Source: Shewanella aquimarina | GTDB lineage: Bacteria; Pseudomonadota; Gammaproteobacteria; Enterobacterales; Shewanellaceae | Assembly (NCBI RefSeq): GCF_023349185.1 | Contig: NZ_JAKIKY010000003.1 | Coordinates: 372,001-436,000, forward strand | DNA: 64,000 nt | Direction of reading: 5' to 3' | Shown here: one piece after another, positions 18,251 to 32,004 of the stretch | How the letters are laid out: each line of letters begins with the position of its first letter | Position numbering within the stretch: the first letter of the stretch is position 1 | Made by a program: the position numbers and the translations under genes | The notes under the pieces: generated by a model | Seen by the model: only the letters and a program-made list of their open reading frames with translations | The model's database searches: none | Told to the model about the DNA's origin: nothing

Positions 18251-18943
18251 TTATATCCCAAGCTCCTTCATCAGATCATCTGAATCATCTACCACGACGG
18301 CACTATTAACCGCCGCAGACCAGGATGGGTCCGCCGCCTGACTGCCCTGGCCGTGCTGAGCTAGCAGGGCATCGGGATCGTCTTCTTCGTGTTCGAACTC
18401 TGCCAACTTGATAAACTCCGTCTTATCCATGGCGTATTCGAGATAGAAGATATGGTTTCTGGCAGTCTTGAAGGCGACACGGCGCGCCACCGCCTCATCT
18501 AAGTTGGTGTCGATGGAGATGGTCAGTTCCTTATTAATAGTCAGCATCTTAGGCTGACTCTGATTAATAGAGGTCTGCAGCTCCTTGTTTACCTTGACGA
18601 TAAAATCACCCAGGATTTGATTCATCAACTCGCCCATCACATCCCCCACCTCATCCGAGGTATGGGAGAAGGCCAGCTCAGATTCGGGCATGCCCATCTG
18701 CTTCATATAGGCCTGATAAATTTCCACCGCCGCCGGCGCCGAGAAATTGATCACCACCAGGCCCGAAAATCCGCCATCGAAGATGGAGAAACAGCCCAGA
18801 TCTGGCTTGAGGCAGGTCTTGGTGATACTTTGCACCATGGCCGCGTGGCTCACCTGACTGGCCGTGGTGCTTGAGAGCACATGGCACACCGAATGGCAGA
18901 GTTTAAGAAGAATATCGTCGGAACTGATCACTTGCGAGGTCAT
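18251..18943 (-). CDS. DUF3334 family protein, CheX/CheC-like
   Basis: A 230-residue cytoplasmic protein, recognised as DUF3334 by TSQVISSDDILLKLCHSV and GCFSIFDGGFSGLVVINF. Its middle (FSHTSDEVGDVMGELMNQILGDF) resembles the phosphatase helix region of CheX/CheC, in which an E-x-x-N pattern removes phosphate from CheY-P; here E-V-G-D and E-L-M-N pairs are seen. The C-terminal third is acidic and probably flexible. The open frame reaches 19012, but the MTSQ start at 18943 fits the family better. A chemoreceptor gene is divergently transcribed next door, which supports a chemotaxis or c-di-GMP-adjacent role; this is inference. Confidence 0.7.
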   Translation of the reverse strand: MTSQVISSDDILLKLCHSVCHVLSSTTASQVSHAAMVQSITKTCLKPDLGCFSIFDGGFSGLVVINFSAPAAVEIYQAYMKQMGMPESELAFSHTSDEVGDVMGELMNQILGDFIVKVNKELQTSINQSQPKMLTINKELTISIDTNLDEAVARRVAFKTARNHIFYLEYAMDKTEFIKLAEFEHEEDDPDALLAQHGQGSQAADPSWSAAVNSAVVVDDSDDLMKELGI

Positions 18944-19228
18944 AGTCTCATCACATGTCAAAAAAGAGTCATACTCCATTCTGCGCGCTATTTCGATAAA
19001 AATCAAAATCAAAACAGGGGATTAGTTAATTCTCATTCAGTGGCTAATTCTCGAGCAGAATTGACCTTAGCAAACTCAGTGCTCATCACGCTCACCTCAC
19101 CTATCAAAATCCCGAGTAAGACGCAGTTAAGCGCCTCACAGTACATAAAAGATTCATTGTTCGATTGCGTAAAAATGCCAAAACGATCCATCGCCAACGT
19201 GAGCCAGTTCAATTAATTAACAATAAAC

Positions 19229-19244
19229 AGTCAATCGATTGACT
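19229..19244. promoter_or_regulatory. 16-bp perfect palindrome upstream of the chemoreceptor gene
   Basis: AGTCAATCGATTGACT reads identically on both strands. It lies 79 bp before the chemoreceptor ATG, just upstream of a -10-like TATAAC (19251-19256). It lies in the 379-bp gap (18944-19322) between divergent genes, where nothing else is recognised. It could be an operator; the regulator is unknown. Confidence 0.55.
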
Positions 19245-19322
19245 ATTCGTTATAACCGCATTCTCAGGCAACACGTTAGCCTGTATATTAGCGGCATTTA
19301 ACCGGGCTATTAAGGACATATC

Positions 19323-20960
19323 ATGCTTGCGATCCTCAGAAGGTTTACCATTCTTCAACGCCTCATTTTTATGCTGGTGCTTGCCGCCATAGGCACCTTT
19401 GTCTTCGCCAGTTTTTCGATCAACGAGCAGCGCAACAACCTGATTAAGCAGAAGTGGCTACAAAACGATGCGCAATTATCCACCCTCCTCAGCGTCGTCG
19501 ACACACACTATCGCCAGACCCAGCAGAATAAATTGACGCCGGAAGACGCCAAACGAGAGGCAGCAAATCTGGTCAATCAGATCCAATATGGCGAGAGTGG
19601 CTTCTTCCTGCTGTTTGACCAAGACCACACTCTGCTGGCCAACGGCGCCGCCCCGGATAAGCTTGGCATCAAGCCCTCTGCCCTGACCAGTCAAATGGGC
19701 GGCAACAGCCTGGACAAGTTGCTCGATAACGCAGCGGCGTCCGGTGTTGCCAAGGCACGCATGGAGATGAGAAATCCAGTTACCGGCGAGCGCGAAGAAG
19801 CCTTAATGGAGGCCCGCACCTTCCCAGCCTGGCAGTGGACACTGGTGACCACCTCTTACATGAGTGACGTCAACGACACCACCATCAGCGTGATGTACAA
19901 CTACCTCGGCATCATGCTGCTTATTTCAGTGCCTATCTTCGCCTTCTTCTTAGTCCTCAATCACTCCATCAGTTCGCCCCTCAACCAGGCGATCGATGCG
20001 ATGAAAGATATTGCCGAAGGCGAAGGCGATCTCACCAAACGTCTACCGACTAAAGGTAAAGATGAAGTGGTGGCCCTTGCCATCGCCTTTAACAACTTCG
20101 TTGGTAAGATCAACAAGATGGTTGCCGATCTCCAGCCGGTGGGACAAGATCTTAACCAGGATGCCGATCGCCTGTTCAATGCCGTCGCCGAGTCCAACGC
20201 CAGCGTAGATCATCTGCACCAGGAAACCAGCAGCGTCGCCACCGCCATCAATCAGATGCTATCGACCACCCATGAGATGGCCAGTAGCACCCAGCAGGCG
20301 GCAGATGCGGCCAACAGCGTCAAGCAGCAGGCCCAGGATAGCAAGCAGCAGATGGATGGCACGGTAGAGAACACCCATAAGTTGGTGCAGGAACTGAAAA
20401 ACGCCGAGAGCATCACCCAACATCTTGGGGTCTCCTCCGAGCAGATTGGCAGCATCCTGGATGTGATCCGCGGTATTGCAGATCAAACCAACCTGCTTGC
20501 GCTTAATGCCGCCATCGAGGCCGCCCGCGCCGGCGCTCATGGCCGTGGTTTCGCCGTGGTTGCCGACGAGGTCAGAGCCCTGGCTAACCGCACCCAGGAC
20601 TCCACCAATGAGATCCAGAAGATCATCACAGACATTCAAAATGGCGTGACCAATGTGATGCACAGCAACAGCGATACCCAGAGTCAGTCGGTAGAGCTGC
20701 AGCAACAGGCCCAGGCCGTGGGTGATTCACTCAATACTATCTTGGAGCTGATCGCCCATATCAGCGACATGAACACCCAGCTGGCCAGCGCCACCGAAGA
20801 GCAGTCTCTGGTGACCGAGGAGATCAACCGCAACATCTGTAGCATCACCGAACTCTCCGAGGTATCGGTTAAGGCCAATGAGAGTAATCGTATGGCCGCC
20901 GAGTCGCTGCGTCAGATAAGTCAGACCAGCGCCAAGATCTTAGGCCAGTTCAAGGTGTAA
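19323..20960 (+). CDS. Methyl-accepting chemotaxis protein with single Cache sensor
   Basis: A chemoreceptor of 545 residues: transmembrane segment 1 (about 10-30), periplasmic single-Cache-type domain (about 35-185), transmembrane segment 2 (about 192-212), HAMP (about 213-265), then the coiled-coil signalling domain with the hairpin tip [32 protein letters not shown]. The conserved [12 protein letters not shown] and [13 protein letters not shown] resemble sCache_2 sensors of small organic acids, but the ligand cannot be read. No C-terminal CheR-tethering pentapeptide is seen. AAGGA lies six bases before the ATG. A palindrome lies upstream and a terminator follows. Confidence 0.92.
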   Translation: MLAILRRFTILQRLIFMLVLAAIGTFVFASFSINEQRNNLIKQKWLQNDAQLSTLLSVVDTHYRQTQQNKLTPEDAKREAANLVNQIQYGESGFFLLFDQDHTLLANGAAPDKLGIKPSALTSQMGGNSLDKLLDNAAASGVAKARMEMRNPVTGEREEALMEARTFPAWQWTLVTTSYMSDVNDTTISVMYNYLGIMLLISVPIFAFFLVLNHSISSPLNQAIDAMKDIAEGEGDLTKRLPTKGKDEVVALAIAFNNFVGKINKMVADLQPVGQDLNQDADRLFNAVAESNASVDHLHQETSSVATAINQMLSTTHEMASSTQQAADAANSVKQQAQDSKQQMDGTVENTHKLVQELKNAESITQHLGVSSEQIGSILDVIRGIADQTNLLALNAAIEAARAGAHGRGFAVVADEVRALANRTQDSTNEIQKIITDIQNGVTNVMHSNSDTQSQSVELQQQAQAVGDSLNTILELIAHISDMNTQLASATEEQSLVTEEINRNICSITELSEVSVKANESNRMAAESLRQISQTSAKILGQFKV

Positions 20961-20994
20961 AACACAGATATTCAAACAGATAGCGAAACAGACA

Positions 20995-21012
20995 GGGAGC
21001 CAATTGGCTCCC
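20995..21012 (+). terminator. Intrinsic terminator after the chemoreceptor gene
   Basis: A stem GGGAGCC-AATT-GGCTCCC followed by TTGTTATT. Confidence 0.75.
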
Positions 21013-21049
21013 TTGTTATTAACGCTCACAAAGCAAGACAAGAGCGAGT

Positions 21050-21058
21050 CCCCCCCCC
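21050..21058. repeat. Run of nine C residues
   Basis: A homopolymer of nine C in the gap before the ACT-domain gene, about 105 bp upstream of its start. It is long enough for slippage, but it is not inside a gene. Confidence 0.8.
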
Positions 21059-21163
21059 TACAAGCACATTGAAAAATCCCCCGCCAAAGCTCGACAGCTG
21101 ATATTAAAACTGTGATAAGCTTAACGACATCACATTTTTCTGCATCGGTGGGATCACATAACC

Positions 21164-21556
21164 ATGGCCCGAATGACGTTAGCGGTTCATCCTCAGCTAT
21201 ACAGTATTCACAGCTTCAGCCCAGACAGTGAATTAGTGCCCGAGGTGTTTCGTCAGCCCATGTTTTTTATCGGCAAGACCAAAGATGAACTCTCAGTGGT
21301 GGTGCCCGCCGAACTGCAACTCGACAGCCTCGAAGAGGAGAGCGACTGGCGCTGCCTCGAGGTCGTCGGTCCCCTGGGCTTCTCCATGACGGGGATCCTC
21401 GCCAGTGTCTCTGGCACCCTGGCAGAAGCCAAGATCAGCATCTTCGCCATCTCAACCTTCGATACAGATTATATTCTGGTGAAGAAGGATAAGCTGCAGC
21501 AAGCGATACAGGCGCTGAAGAAGACCAACTATCAGATCATTCATTATCAGGCCTAG
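21164..21556 (+). CDS. ACT domain-containing protein
   Basis: A 130-residue protein. The C-terminal half is an ACT fold: LEVVGPLGFSMTGILASVSGTLAEAKISIFAISTFDTDYILVKKDK shows the typical glycine turn and final strands. The N-terminal part is similar in length to a second, diverged ACT. Small stand-alone proteins like this are often amino-acid sensors, but this one has no known partner. The ptsH gene starts 32 bp downstream, so it may be cotranscribed with the PTS genes. GGTGGGA lies 11 bases before the ATG, and an in-frame ATG three codons later is an alternative. Confidence 0.75.
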   Translation: MARMTLAVHPQLYSIHSFSPDSELVPEVFRQPMFFIGKTKDELSVVVPAELQLDSLEEESDWRCLEVVGPLGFSMTGILASVSGTLAEAKISIFAISTFDTDYILVKKDKLQQAIQALKKTNYQIIHYQA

Positions 21557-21588
21557 CGCCAGAGCGTCATTTCCAAAGAGCGAGTGTT

Positions 21589-21846
21589 ATGTACCAAAAG
21601 ACAGTCACCATCATGGCCGAACACGGCATTCATACCCGGCCTGCGGCCCTGCTTGTTAAGGCAGCCAAGGCCTATGATTGTGACATCATAGTGGAATGTC
21701 AGGGCAAACAGGCCAGTGCCAAGAGCCTGTTCAAGCTGCAGACCTTGGGCCTGTATAAAGGCGTCGAGGTCAAGGTCAGCGCCGATGGCGAGCAGGCAAA
21801 ACCGGCGGTGGATACCGTCGCCGAGCTGCTTATCACCTTAAATTAA
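21589..21846 (+). CDS. ptsH: Phosphocarrier protein HPr
   Basis: An 85-residue PTS phosphocarrier. His15 in HGIHTRPAA is the phosphorylation site for transfer from enzyme I to EIIA, and Ser46 sits in SAKSLFKL. The usual ANGLH is EHGIH here. It is the first gene of the ptsH-ptsI-crr set; ptsI begins 11 bp after the stop, preceded by a GGAGTCAGG ribosome binding site. Length and fold are normal for HPr. Confidence 0.95.
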   Translation: MYQKTVTIMAEHGIHTRPAALLVKAAKAYDCDIIVECQGKQASAKSLFKLQTLGLYKGVEVKVSADGEQAKPAVDTVAELLITLN

Positions 21847-21857
21847 CAGGAGTCAGG

Positions 21858-23564
21858 ATGACGATTAGAGGCATAGCGGTAGCGGCGGGCATCGCCTTCG
21901 GACAGGCAAAAGTACTACGCACCTATGAAAGTAAACTCGACTATCATCTCTTGCCTCCAGCCCAACTCGCCCGCGAGCAACAAAGACTCAATCGCGCCCT
22001 CAAGACCCTCATCAAACAGAGCCAGGCCTGCGCCGCCAAGCTCGACCCCGACTCCGACAACTATCAGCTGATCGAGGCCGATCTCCTGCTGTTAGAAGAT
22101 GAGGAGCTACTGGCCGAACTCAGCGACACCATAGGCAAGCGCCAATTTTCCGCGGCACTGGCGGTGGAGCACAGCTTCGCCAAACAGGCACAGGCGATGC
22201 AAGAGGCCGACTCGCCTTACCTGGCCCGGCGCGCCGAAGATGTATTAAGCCTGGGCCAGCGGCTGATCCGTACCCTGCTCACCGGCCACTGCGATAACCT
22301 CAGCCGCCTACCGGAAAACGCCATCGTACTGGCCAAGGATATCACCCCGGCTGAGTTCGCCACCCTGCCCCTGGAGCGCGTCAGCGCCTTGGTACTGCAA
22401 ACCGGCGGCGTAACCAGCCATACGGCGATTCTAGCCCGCAGCGCCGGCATTCCCACCCTGATGAGCTGCCCCTGGCATAGCCTGGAGGTATCAGATGGCA
22501 TGACGCTAGCCGTGGATGCCATCAATGGTGAGCTCTATGTTGAGCCTGATGCGGCGCAAGTAAGCGATCTCAACGCCCAGAAACAGCAGGCAGACGAGCG
22601 CAAGTCGGCACTGCAGGCCTTGAAGGGCAAAGTGACCCAAACAAAGGATGGCCGCACCATTCCCCTGCTGGCCAACGTGGGCTGCATCAGCGAAATCAAT
22701 CATCTGGCCGACGTGGGCGCCGAGGGGGTTGGTCTGTTTCGCACCGAGTTCTTGTTCATGAACAACCATGAACTGCCGGACGAAAACCGCCAGTATCAAC
22801 TCTACTGTGATGCCCTGCAGCTGCTGGATGGCAAGCCGCTCACCATTCGCAGCATGGATCTTGGCGCCGACAAGGAAGTGCCTAGCCTCGCCATGGATGC
22901 GGAGGAAAATCCGGCGCTGGGGCTCAGAGGGGTGAGATACACACTCGCCCACCCAGAGCTGTTTAGCGCCCAGCTCAGGGCGATCCTCAGGGCAGCCAAC
23001 CATGGTCCCATCCGCCTCATGTTCCCCATGGTCAATCAGGTAGAGGAGCTCGAAGCCGTGTTAGCGCTGCTGGAAAGCTGCAAGCAGGAGCTGGTCGAGG
23101 CCGAGAAAGGCTTTGGCGAACTCGAGCTTGGCATAGTGGTTGAAACCCCGGCGGCGGTGTTTAACCTCGACTCCATGCTGCCCCTGCTGGATTTTGTCAG
23201 CATAGGCACCAACGATCTGACCCAATATACCATGGCCGCCGATCGCGCCAATCCGCTGCTGATCGATCAATACCCCGTGCTCTCGCCGGTGATCATCCGC
23301 CTGATCGCCCAGATCATAGAGAAGGCCAAGGCCGCCAAGGTGCGAGTCTCCATGTGCGGTGAGCTGGCCAGTAACCCCAATGCCGCCGCCTTGTTGATTG
23401 GACTCGGACTGGAAGAATTTAGCGTCAACCTGGCCTCGCTCCTCGAGGTGAAACAGGCTCTCAGTCGTTGGTCTTACCCAGATTGTGTCGAACTTGCGCG
23501 CAAAGCCTTGCAAGTTTCACGCATCGATGCGTTAAATCAATTATTAACACACTGTCACTCTTGA
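21858..23564 (+). CDS. ptsI: Phosphoenolpyruvate-protein phosphotransferase, PTS enzyme I
   Basis: The cytoplasmic enzyme that takes phosphate from PEP and passes it to HPr. The active His is at about residue 188 in GGVTSHTAILARS. The PEP-binding barrel has FRTEFLFMN, MDLGADKEVP (TMDIGGDKE in E. coli), GIVVETPAA, NDLTQYTMAADR and the Cys-bearing VSMCGELASNP. 568 residues is close to the usual 575. It sits between ptsH and crr; with no sugar-specific EIIBC visible, the general components here probably serve EII complexes elsewhere and regulatory roles. Confidence 0.95.
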   Translation: MTIRGIAVAAGIAFGQAKVLRTYESKLDYHLLPPAQLAREQQRLNRALKTLIKQSQACAAKLDPDSDNYQLIEADLLLLEDEELLAELSDTIGKRQFSAALAVEHSFAKQAQAMQEADSPYLARRAEDVLSLGQRLIRTLLTGHCDNLSRLPENAIVLAKDITPAEFATLPLERVSALVLQTGGVTSHTAILARSAGIPTLMSCPWHSLEVSDGMTLAVDAINGELYVEPDAAQVSDLNAQKQQADERKSALQALKGKVTQTKDGRTIPLLANVGCISEINHLADVGAEGVGLFRTEFLFMNNHELPDENRQYQLYCDALQLLDGKPLTIRSMDLGADKEVPSLAMDAEENPALGLRGVRYTLAHPELFSAQLRAILRAANHGPIRLMFPMVNQVEELEAVLALLESCKQELVEAEKGFGELELGIVVETPAAVFNLDSMLPLLDFVSIGTNDLTQYTMAADRANPLLIDQYPVLSPVIIRLIAQIIEKAKAAKVRVSMCGELASNPNAAALLIGLGLEEFSVNLASLLEVKQALSRWSYPDCVELARKALQVSRIDALNQLLTHCHS

Positions 23565-23630
23565 TATTTTTTGAGTATGCTAGGCATAATTCATCACGAC
23601 ACATCAGCGTGCTAACACAGGGGCAAATTA

Positions 23631-24140
23631 ATGGGATTTTTGAGCCGCATAAGACGTTTAATTTCTGGTCAGCCACCCATCACGGGCGGCATTGATGTTT
23701 ATGCGCCAGTGTCGGGCGAGATCGTGGCAATCGAGAAAGTGCCGGATGTGGTCTTTGCCGAGAAGATAGTCGGCGACGGCATCGCGATAGCCCCAAAAGG
23801 AAAACAGATAGTGGCGCCCATTGATGGCACCATAGGTAAGATCTTCGAAACCAACCACGCCTTTAGCATAGAGTCGCCTCAAGGCCTCGAACTGTTCGTG
23901 CATTTCGGTGTCGGTACGGTCGAGCTCAGGGGCAACGGCTTCACCCGCCTGGCCGAAGAGGGCCAGCAGGTCAAGGCCGGCGACCCCATACTCGAGTTCG
24001 ATCTCGACTATCTCAAGGAGCATGTAGAGAGCCTGCTCACCCCCGTGGTGCTGGCCAACATGGAAGATATTCAGGGGCTCGACAAGCGCCACGGCAGTAT
24101 CGAAGCCGGCAAAGACGTGATCTTCTCGGTTCAGCTCTAA
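23631..24140 (+). CDS. crr: PTS glucose-specific EIIA (EIIA-Glc, Crr)
   Basis: A 169-residue EIIA of the glucose family. The two active-site histidines are visible: His76 in ETNHAFSIES and the phosphorylated His91 in ELFVHFGVGTVEL. An N-terminal amphipathic helix (MGFLSRIRRLISG) is typical and binds membrane or partners. The 66-bp gap after ptsI may hold a separate promoter, as in enteric bacteria. EIIA-Glc usually regulates adenylate cyclase and non-PTS sugar permeases, so it could influence the maltodextrin permease here (inference). Confidence 0.95.
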   Translation: MGFLSRIRRLISGQPPITGGIDVYAPVSGEIVAIEKVPDVVFAEKIVGDGIAIAPKGKQIVAPIDGTIGKIFETNHAFSIESPQGLELFVHFGVGTVELRGNGFTRLAEEGQQVKAGDPILEFDLDYLKEHVESLLTPVVLANMEDIQGLDKRHGSIEAGKDVIFSVQL

Positions 24141-24151
24141 CGCGCACTATC

Positions 24152-24174
24152 ACCCGGTGCATTCAGTGCCGGGT
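24152..24174 (+). terminator. Weak hairpin after crr
   Basis: ACCCGG pairs with CCGGGT across a short loop that itself can pair GCA with TGC. The tail TCCCTT is only partly T-rich. The rest of the gap to 24417 shows nothing recognised. Confidence 0.4.
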
Positions 24175-24417
24175 TCCCTTAACTCACTTCAGCAACTCGT
24201 TAACCCTTAGCCTAAGAATCACCATCAGCTGAATGATTTTTTTTCAAACAGACACTTGCCCCGTGCTTAACCCTTGAGGCGAACTCGACTCGGTGCCACA
24301 ATGAGCAGCAAGTAGAAGTGGTCGCCAGCGAAGCGGCTAAAGTATTACAAAAGCCCTAGTTTACAGAAGCACTCACGTTTCGCTAAACGGCCTTTGCCCC
24401 ACATGGAGAATCAAATT

Positions 24418-26581
<2,164 letters not shown>

Positions 26582-26587
26582 TCTCAC

Positions 26588-27421
26588 ATGAACCTCGACA
26601 ATTTTCGTCACAGTTTCAATCTCAACGGCCACCAGATGAGCTATCTGGATGTCGGCCAGGGCCCAGTCTTACTGCTCGGCCACAGCTATCTCTGGGACAG
26701 CGCCATGTGGGCGCCGCAAATCGCCCACCTCAGCCAGCATTATCGCTGCATAGTGCCGGATCTCTGGGGCCATGGTCAGTCAGATCTGCTACCAAGCGAT
26801 TGCCGTTCACTTAAGCATCTCGCCGAGCATTATCTGGCGCTGATGGACAGCCTGGAAGTGGATGAATTCTCAATACTTGGGTTATCTGTTGGCGGCATGT
26901 GGGGCGCAGAGTTAACCTTGCTTGCGCCGCGCCGCGTGAAAACGCTGGTGATGATGGGCTGTTTCCTCGGCTTCGAACCCGAAGTCAGCCGCGCCAAATA
27001 CTACGCCATGCTCGATGCCATGATGGCTGCCGGGCAGTTGCCGCCGCCACTGATCGACCAGATAGCGCCGCTATTTTTTGCCGATGAGGTCGAACAAAAA
27101 CAACCTGATCTCATCGCCGCCTTTAAGGCCTCGCTCGCGAAGTTGGCGCCAAAGCGGCTGGAGAGCATCTCTCGCCTCGGCCGCATCATCTTCGGGCGCC
27201 GGGACATCATGGAAGATGCCGCGCAGTTTACCCTGCCGACGCTGATCATGACAGGCACCCAGGACAAGCCCAGACCTGTGCTGGAGGGCTATCTGATGCA
27301 TGATGCCATAGACGGCAGCGAGTTTTTACATATTCCGGAGGCGGGCCATATCTCAACCCTGGAACAGAGTGAGTGGATCAATCAGCACCTGAGTGATTTT
27401 TTCGCCAAACATTTGAGCTAA
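26588..27421 (+). CDS. Alpha/beta hydrolase
   Basis: A 277-residue alpha/beta hydrolase fold protein. The oxyanion motif GHSYLWDS is near residue 31, and the nucleophile elbow is GLSVGGMWG (Ser near residue 99). The acid is probably Asp in GTQDKPRP, and His in PEAGHISTLE is near the end, so the triad looks complete. The family includes esterases and many other hydrolases, and the substrate is unknown. It follows the M15 gene by 6 bp and is likely the last gene of the dapE operon. No signal peptide. Confidence 0.8.
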   Translation: MNLDNFRHSFNLNGHQMSYLDVGQGPVLLLGHSYLWDSAMWAPQIAHLSQHYRCIVPDLWGHGQSDLLPSDCRSLKHLAEHYLALMDSLEVDEFSILGLSVGGMWGAELTLLAPRRVKTLVMMGCFLGFEPEVSRAKYYAMLDAMMAAGQLPPPLIDQIAPLFFADEVEQKQPDLIAAFKASLAKLAPKRLESISRLGRIIFGRRDIMEDAAQFTLPTLIMTGTQDKPRPVLEGYLMHDAIDGSEFLHIPEAGHISTLEQSEWINQHLSDFFAKHLS

Positions 27422-27526
27422 GCCAGCAAAAAAACGCTAGCCTAGACTGAGTAGACCAGCAGGGCAAATCTTTGATGCTAGAATGCAGCCCTGCAAAATC
27501 TTCTTCATCGACATGATGTTAACTAA

Positions 27527-28138
27527 ATGAAACTACTTAAACCTTTGTTCGACAACAACCGCCGCTGGGCCAACCGCATCCTGGAAGAGAATCCTAAGTT
27601 CTTCGAGCAACTGGCCCAACAGCAAAATCCCGAGTATTTGTGGATTGGCTGCTCGGACAGCCGGGTACCGTCGAACCAGATCATCGATCTCATGCCCGGC
27701 GAGGTATTCGTACACAGGAACATCGCCAACATGGTGATCCATACGGATCTCAACTGCCTCTCAGTGCTGCAATATGCCGTCGAGGTGCTCAAGGTGAAAC
27801 ATATCATGGTGGTGGGCCATTACGGCTGCGGCGGTATCAAGGCCTCCATGGGTAAGGAGCGCCTGGGACTGATCGACAACTGGCTGGGGCATATTCGCGA
27901 CATCCATCGTCTGCACGCCAAAGAACTCGCCGAACTTGATGAGAAGACCCGCTTCGATCGCCTGTGTGAGCTCAACGTCATCGAGCAGGTGGGCAATGTT
28001 GCCAGTACCACCATAGTGCAAGATGCCTGGGAACGCGGCCATAAGGTGGCGGTACACGGCTGGATCTACAGCGTCGACAACGGCCTGCTGTCGGATCTCG
28101 ACGTTACCGTAGACATAGATACCTTTCGCAGCAGATAG
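27527..28138 (+). CDS. can: Beta-class carbonic anhydrase
   Basis: Interconverts CO2 and bicarbonate in the cytoplasm. The zinc ligands are Cys42 and Asp44 in GCSDSRVP and the His/Cys of VVGHYGCGG (residues near 98-101), as in E. coli Can. Dimer-interface residues HRNIANMV are present. 203 residues is slightly short of the E. coli form but complete. There is little evidence for a ribosome binding site. A 9-bp palindromic hairpin (28180-28203) without a T-run lies after the stop. It is not obviously operonic with its neighbours. Confidence 0.93.
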   Translation: MKLLKPLFDNNRRWANRILEENPKFFEQLAQQQNPEYLWIGCSDSRVPSNQIIDLMPGEVFVHRNIANMVIHTDLNCLSVLQYAVEVLKVKHIMVVGHYGCGGIKASMGKERLGLIDNWLGHIRDIHRLHAKELAELDEKTRFDRLCELNVIEQVGNVASTTIVQDAWERGHKVAVHGWIYSVDNGLLSDLDVTVDIDTFRSR

Positions 28139-28255
28139 CTCCCAGACACATCACCTCCTCCTTTAAGGCAGGCCACAGCGCGCATGATGGTCAAATCATG
28201 CGCTATCGCCAGGCCCCCTCGTGTAAAAGCAAAAAAAAGCCTCCTATTTCAGTAA

Positions 28256-30705
<2,450 letters not shown>

Positions 30706-30723
30706 CCTGTAAGCTCAAGGTGT

Positions 30724-30746
30724 AAGGGGCTCCTAGTGGGCCCCTT
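30724..30746 (+). terminator. Hairpin between kdnB and kdsB
   Basis: A 7-bp stem AAGGGGC/GCCCCTT with a nine-base loop, followed by CTCTTATG. It may attenuate transcription from kdnB into kdsB; a weak terminator. Confidence 0.5.
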
Positions 30747-30789
30747 CTCTTATGCACTGCGGCACACTGTAACTGATAGGTATATCCAA

Positions 30790-31527
30790 ATGAATGTGAC
30801 TCTGTTAATCCCAGCACGCTATGGCTCTAGCCGTTTTCCGGGCAAGCCACTGGCGCCGATTAACGGTAAGCCGATGATCCAGCATGTTTACGAGCGTGCG
30901 GCGCTGGCAAAAGGTTTAACCGCCATCTATGTGGCCACCGACGATCTGCGCATCAAGGAGGCGGTAGAAGCCTTTGGTGGCAAGGTGGTGATGACAGATG
31001 AGAAGGCGGCCTCCGGCACCGACAGAATCGAAGATGCTATCACTCAACTCGGTCTTGCAGACGAAGATCTGGTAATCAACCTACAGGGCGATCAGCCACT
31101 GATCGATCCTATCTCTATCGAACAGATCATTACCCTGTTTGAACGCCACCCAGGTGAGTTCGGTATGGCCACCCTAGGTTATGAGATCACCGAAGAGCAT
31201 GAGCTGGACGATCCCAAGCACGTCAAGATGGTGTTCGACAACCAGTATAATGCGCTGTATTTCTCGCGCGCCCGTATCCCCTTCGGCCGCGACACAAACG
31301 ACTACCCGGTTTACAAACACCTGGGCGTCTATGCCTACACACGCGAGTTTGTCCGCACCTTCAATAAGCTGCCACTGGGCCGTTTAGAAGATCTCGAGAA
31401 GCTGGAGCAGCTGCGCGCACTGGAGCATGGCCATAAGATCAAAGTCGCCATCAGCGCCTTCGACTCGCCCGAGGTGGATACGCCGGAAGATATTCGTATC
31501 TGCGAAGCCCGTCTGGCAGTCGACTAG
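30790..31527 (+). CDS. kdsB: CMP-Kdo/Kdo8N cytidylyltransferase KdsB
   Basis: Transfers CMP to Kdo (or Kdo8N in Shewanella). The nucleotide-binding N-terminus [18 protein letters not shown], the [12 protein letters not shown] segment, and [11 protein letters not shown] are diagnostic, and [11 protein letters not shown] is the C-terminal end. The start at ATG 30790 gives the usual 245 residues; the frame runs upstream to 30736. Location directly after kdnA-kdnB matches the Shewanella Kdo8N locus, where KdsB is specialised for the amino sugar. Confidence 0.93.
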   Translation: MNVTLLIPARYGSSRFPGKPLAPINGKPMIQHVYERAALAKGLTAIYVATDDLRIKEAVEAFGGKVVMTDEKAASGTDRIEDAITQLGLADEDLVINLQGDQPLIDPISIEQIITLFERHPGEFGMATLGYEITEEHELDDPKHVKMVFDNQYNALYFSRARIPFGRDTNDYPVYKHLGVYAYTREFVRTFNKLPLGRLEDLEKLEQLRALEHGHKIKVAISAFDSPEVDTPEDIRICEARLAVD

Positions 31528-31589
31528 CCGGTACTGAGCTAGCCAATCCAAATCTAGCGGATAAGAATTGAAAGCGAGGGAGAGAGCGG

Positions 31590-31844
31590 ATGTCGAGTCT
31601 TGAAGTCTGGCTCATCATTATCTTGGTGCTTGGGGTGATCGCCAGCAACCTGGCGGTGCTTAAGTACAGCAGCAAGTTTAAGATGACCCAATTTGGTAAG
31701 CCGCATCAAAAACCCGATGCGAAAACTGCGCGCGGTGAGGCAGATCAAGATGCAGGCAAAGATGATGAGACTCGCAAACTCGATACGCCCATAGGTGATA
31801 AGCAGGCGAGCAAGACTGACGACGCAGCCAAAGACAAGGATTAA
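31590..31844 (+). CDS. DUF2897 family small membrane-anchored protein
   Basis: An 84-residue protein: one N-terminal transmembrane helix (VWLIIILVLGVIASNLAVL, residues 6-24), a short basic segment (KYSSKFKM), then a highly charged low-complexity tail rich in Asp, Lys and Ala (residues 38-84). DUF2897 is a small family of unknown function. The tail probably faces the cytoplasm, as KYSSKF follows the helix. It lies 62 bp after kdsB on the same strand. GAGGGAGAGAGCGG precedes the ATG. No role can be assigned. Confidence 0.75.
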   Translation: MSSLEVWLIIILVLGVIASNLAVLKYSSKFKMTQFGKPHQKPDAKTARGEADQDAGKDDETRKLDTPIGDKQASKTDDAAKDKD

Positions 31845-31881
31845 GCGCTCTCTGGCGCCAACTTAGCTTTCGCCGTCATTC

Positions 31882-31933
31882 GCTGATAAGAGCTGCTGAT
31901 AAGAGCTGCGAGTAAAAACTGCTATCAAAAGCT
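31882..31933. repeat. 13-bp tandem repeat, four units
   Basis: Units gctgataagagct, gctgataagagct (identical), gcgagtaaaaact, gctatcaaaagct, between the DUF2897 stop and the terminator pair. Confidence 0.82.
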
Positions 31934-31943
31934 ACAACAAGAC

Positions 31944-31968
31944 AAAGGCTTACCTAGGTAAGCCTTTT
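31944..31968. terminator. Intrinsic terminator after the DUF2897 gene
   Basis: A palindromic hairpin AAAGGCTTACCT/AGGTAAGCCTTT with a T on the plus strand; bidirectional in form. Confidence 0.75.
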
Positions 31969-31974
31969 CTATGT

Positions 31975-32002
31975 GAAGGCCCCTCTGCTTATAAGGGCCT
32001 TC
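31975..32002. terminator. Second hairpin before the DUF4397-like gene
   Basis: GAAGGCCC pairs with GGGCCTTC around a 12-base loop. It stands next to the stop of the minus-strand gene at 32005, and probably ends that gene together with the preceding hairpin. Confidence 0.5.
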
Positions 32003-32004
32003 AA

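Noticed and set aside
20259..20705. 148-codon minus-strand frame
   Set aside because: Inside the chemoreceptor signalling domain on the other strand; no support.
21114..21137. CRP-like half sites TGTGA and TCACA before the ACT gene
   Set aside because: The half sites are separated by 14 bp instead of six, so the site does not fit CRP.
22506..23003. 165-codon minus-strand frame
   Set aside because: Complement of ptsI; no start signal and no recognisable domain.
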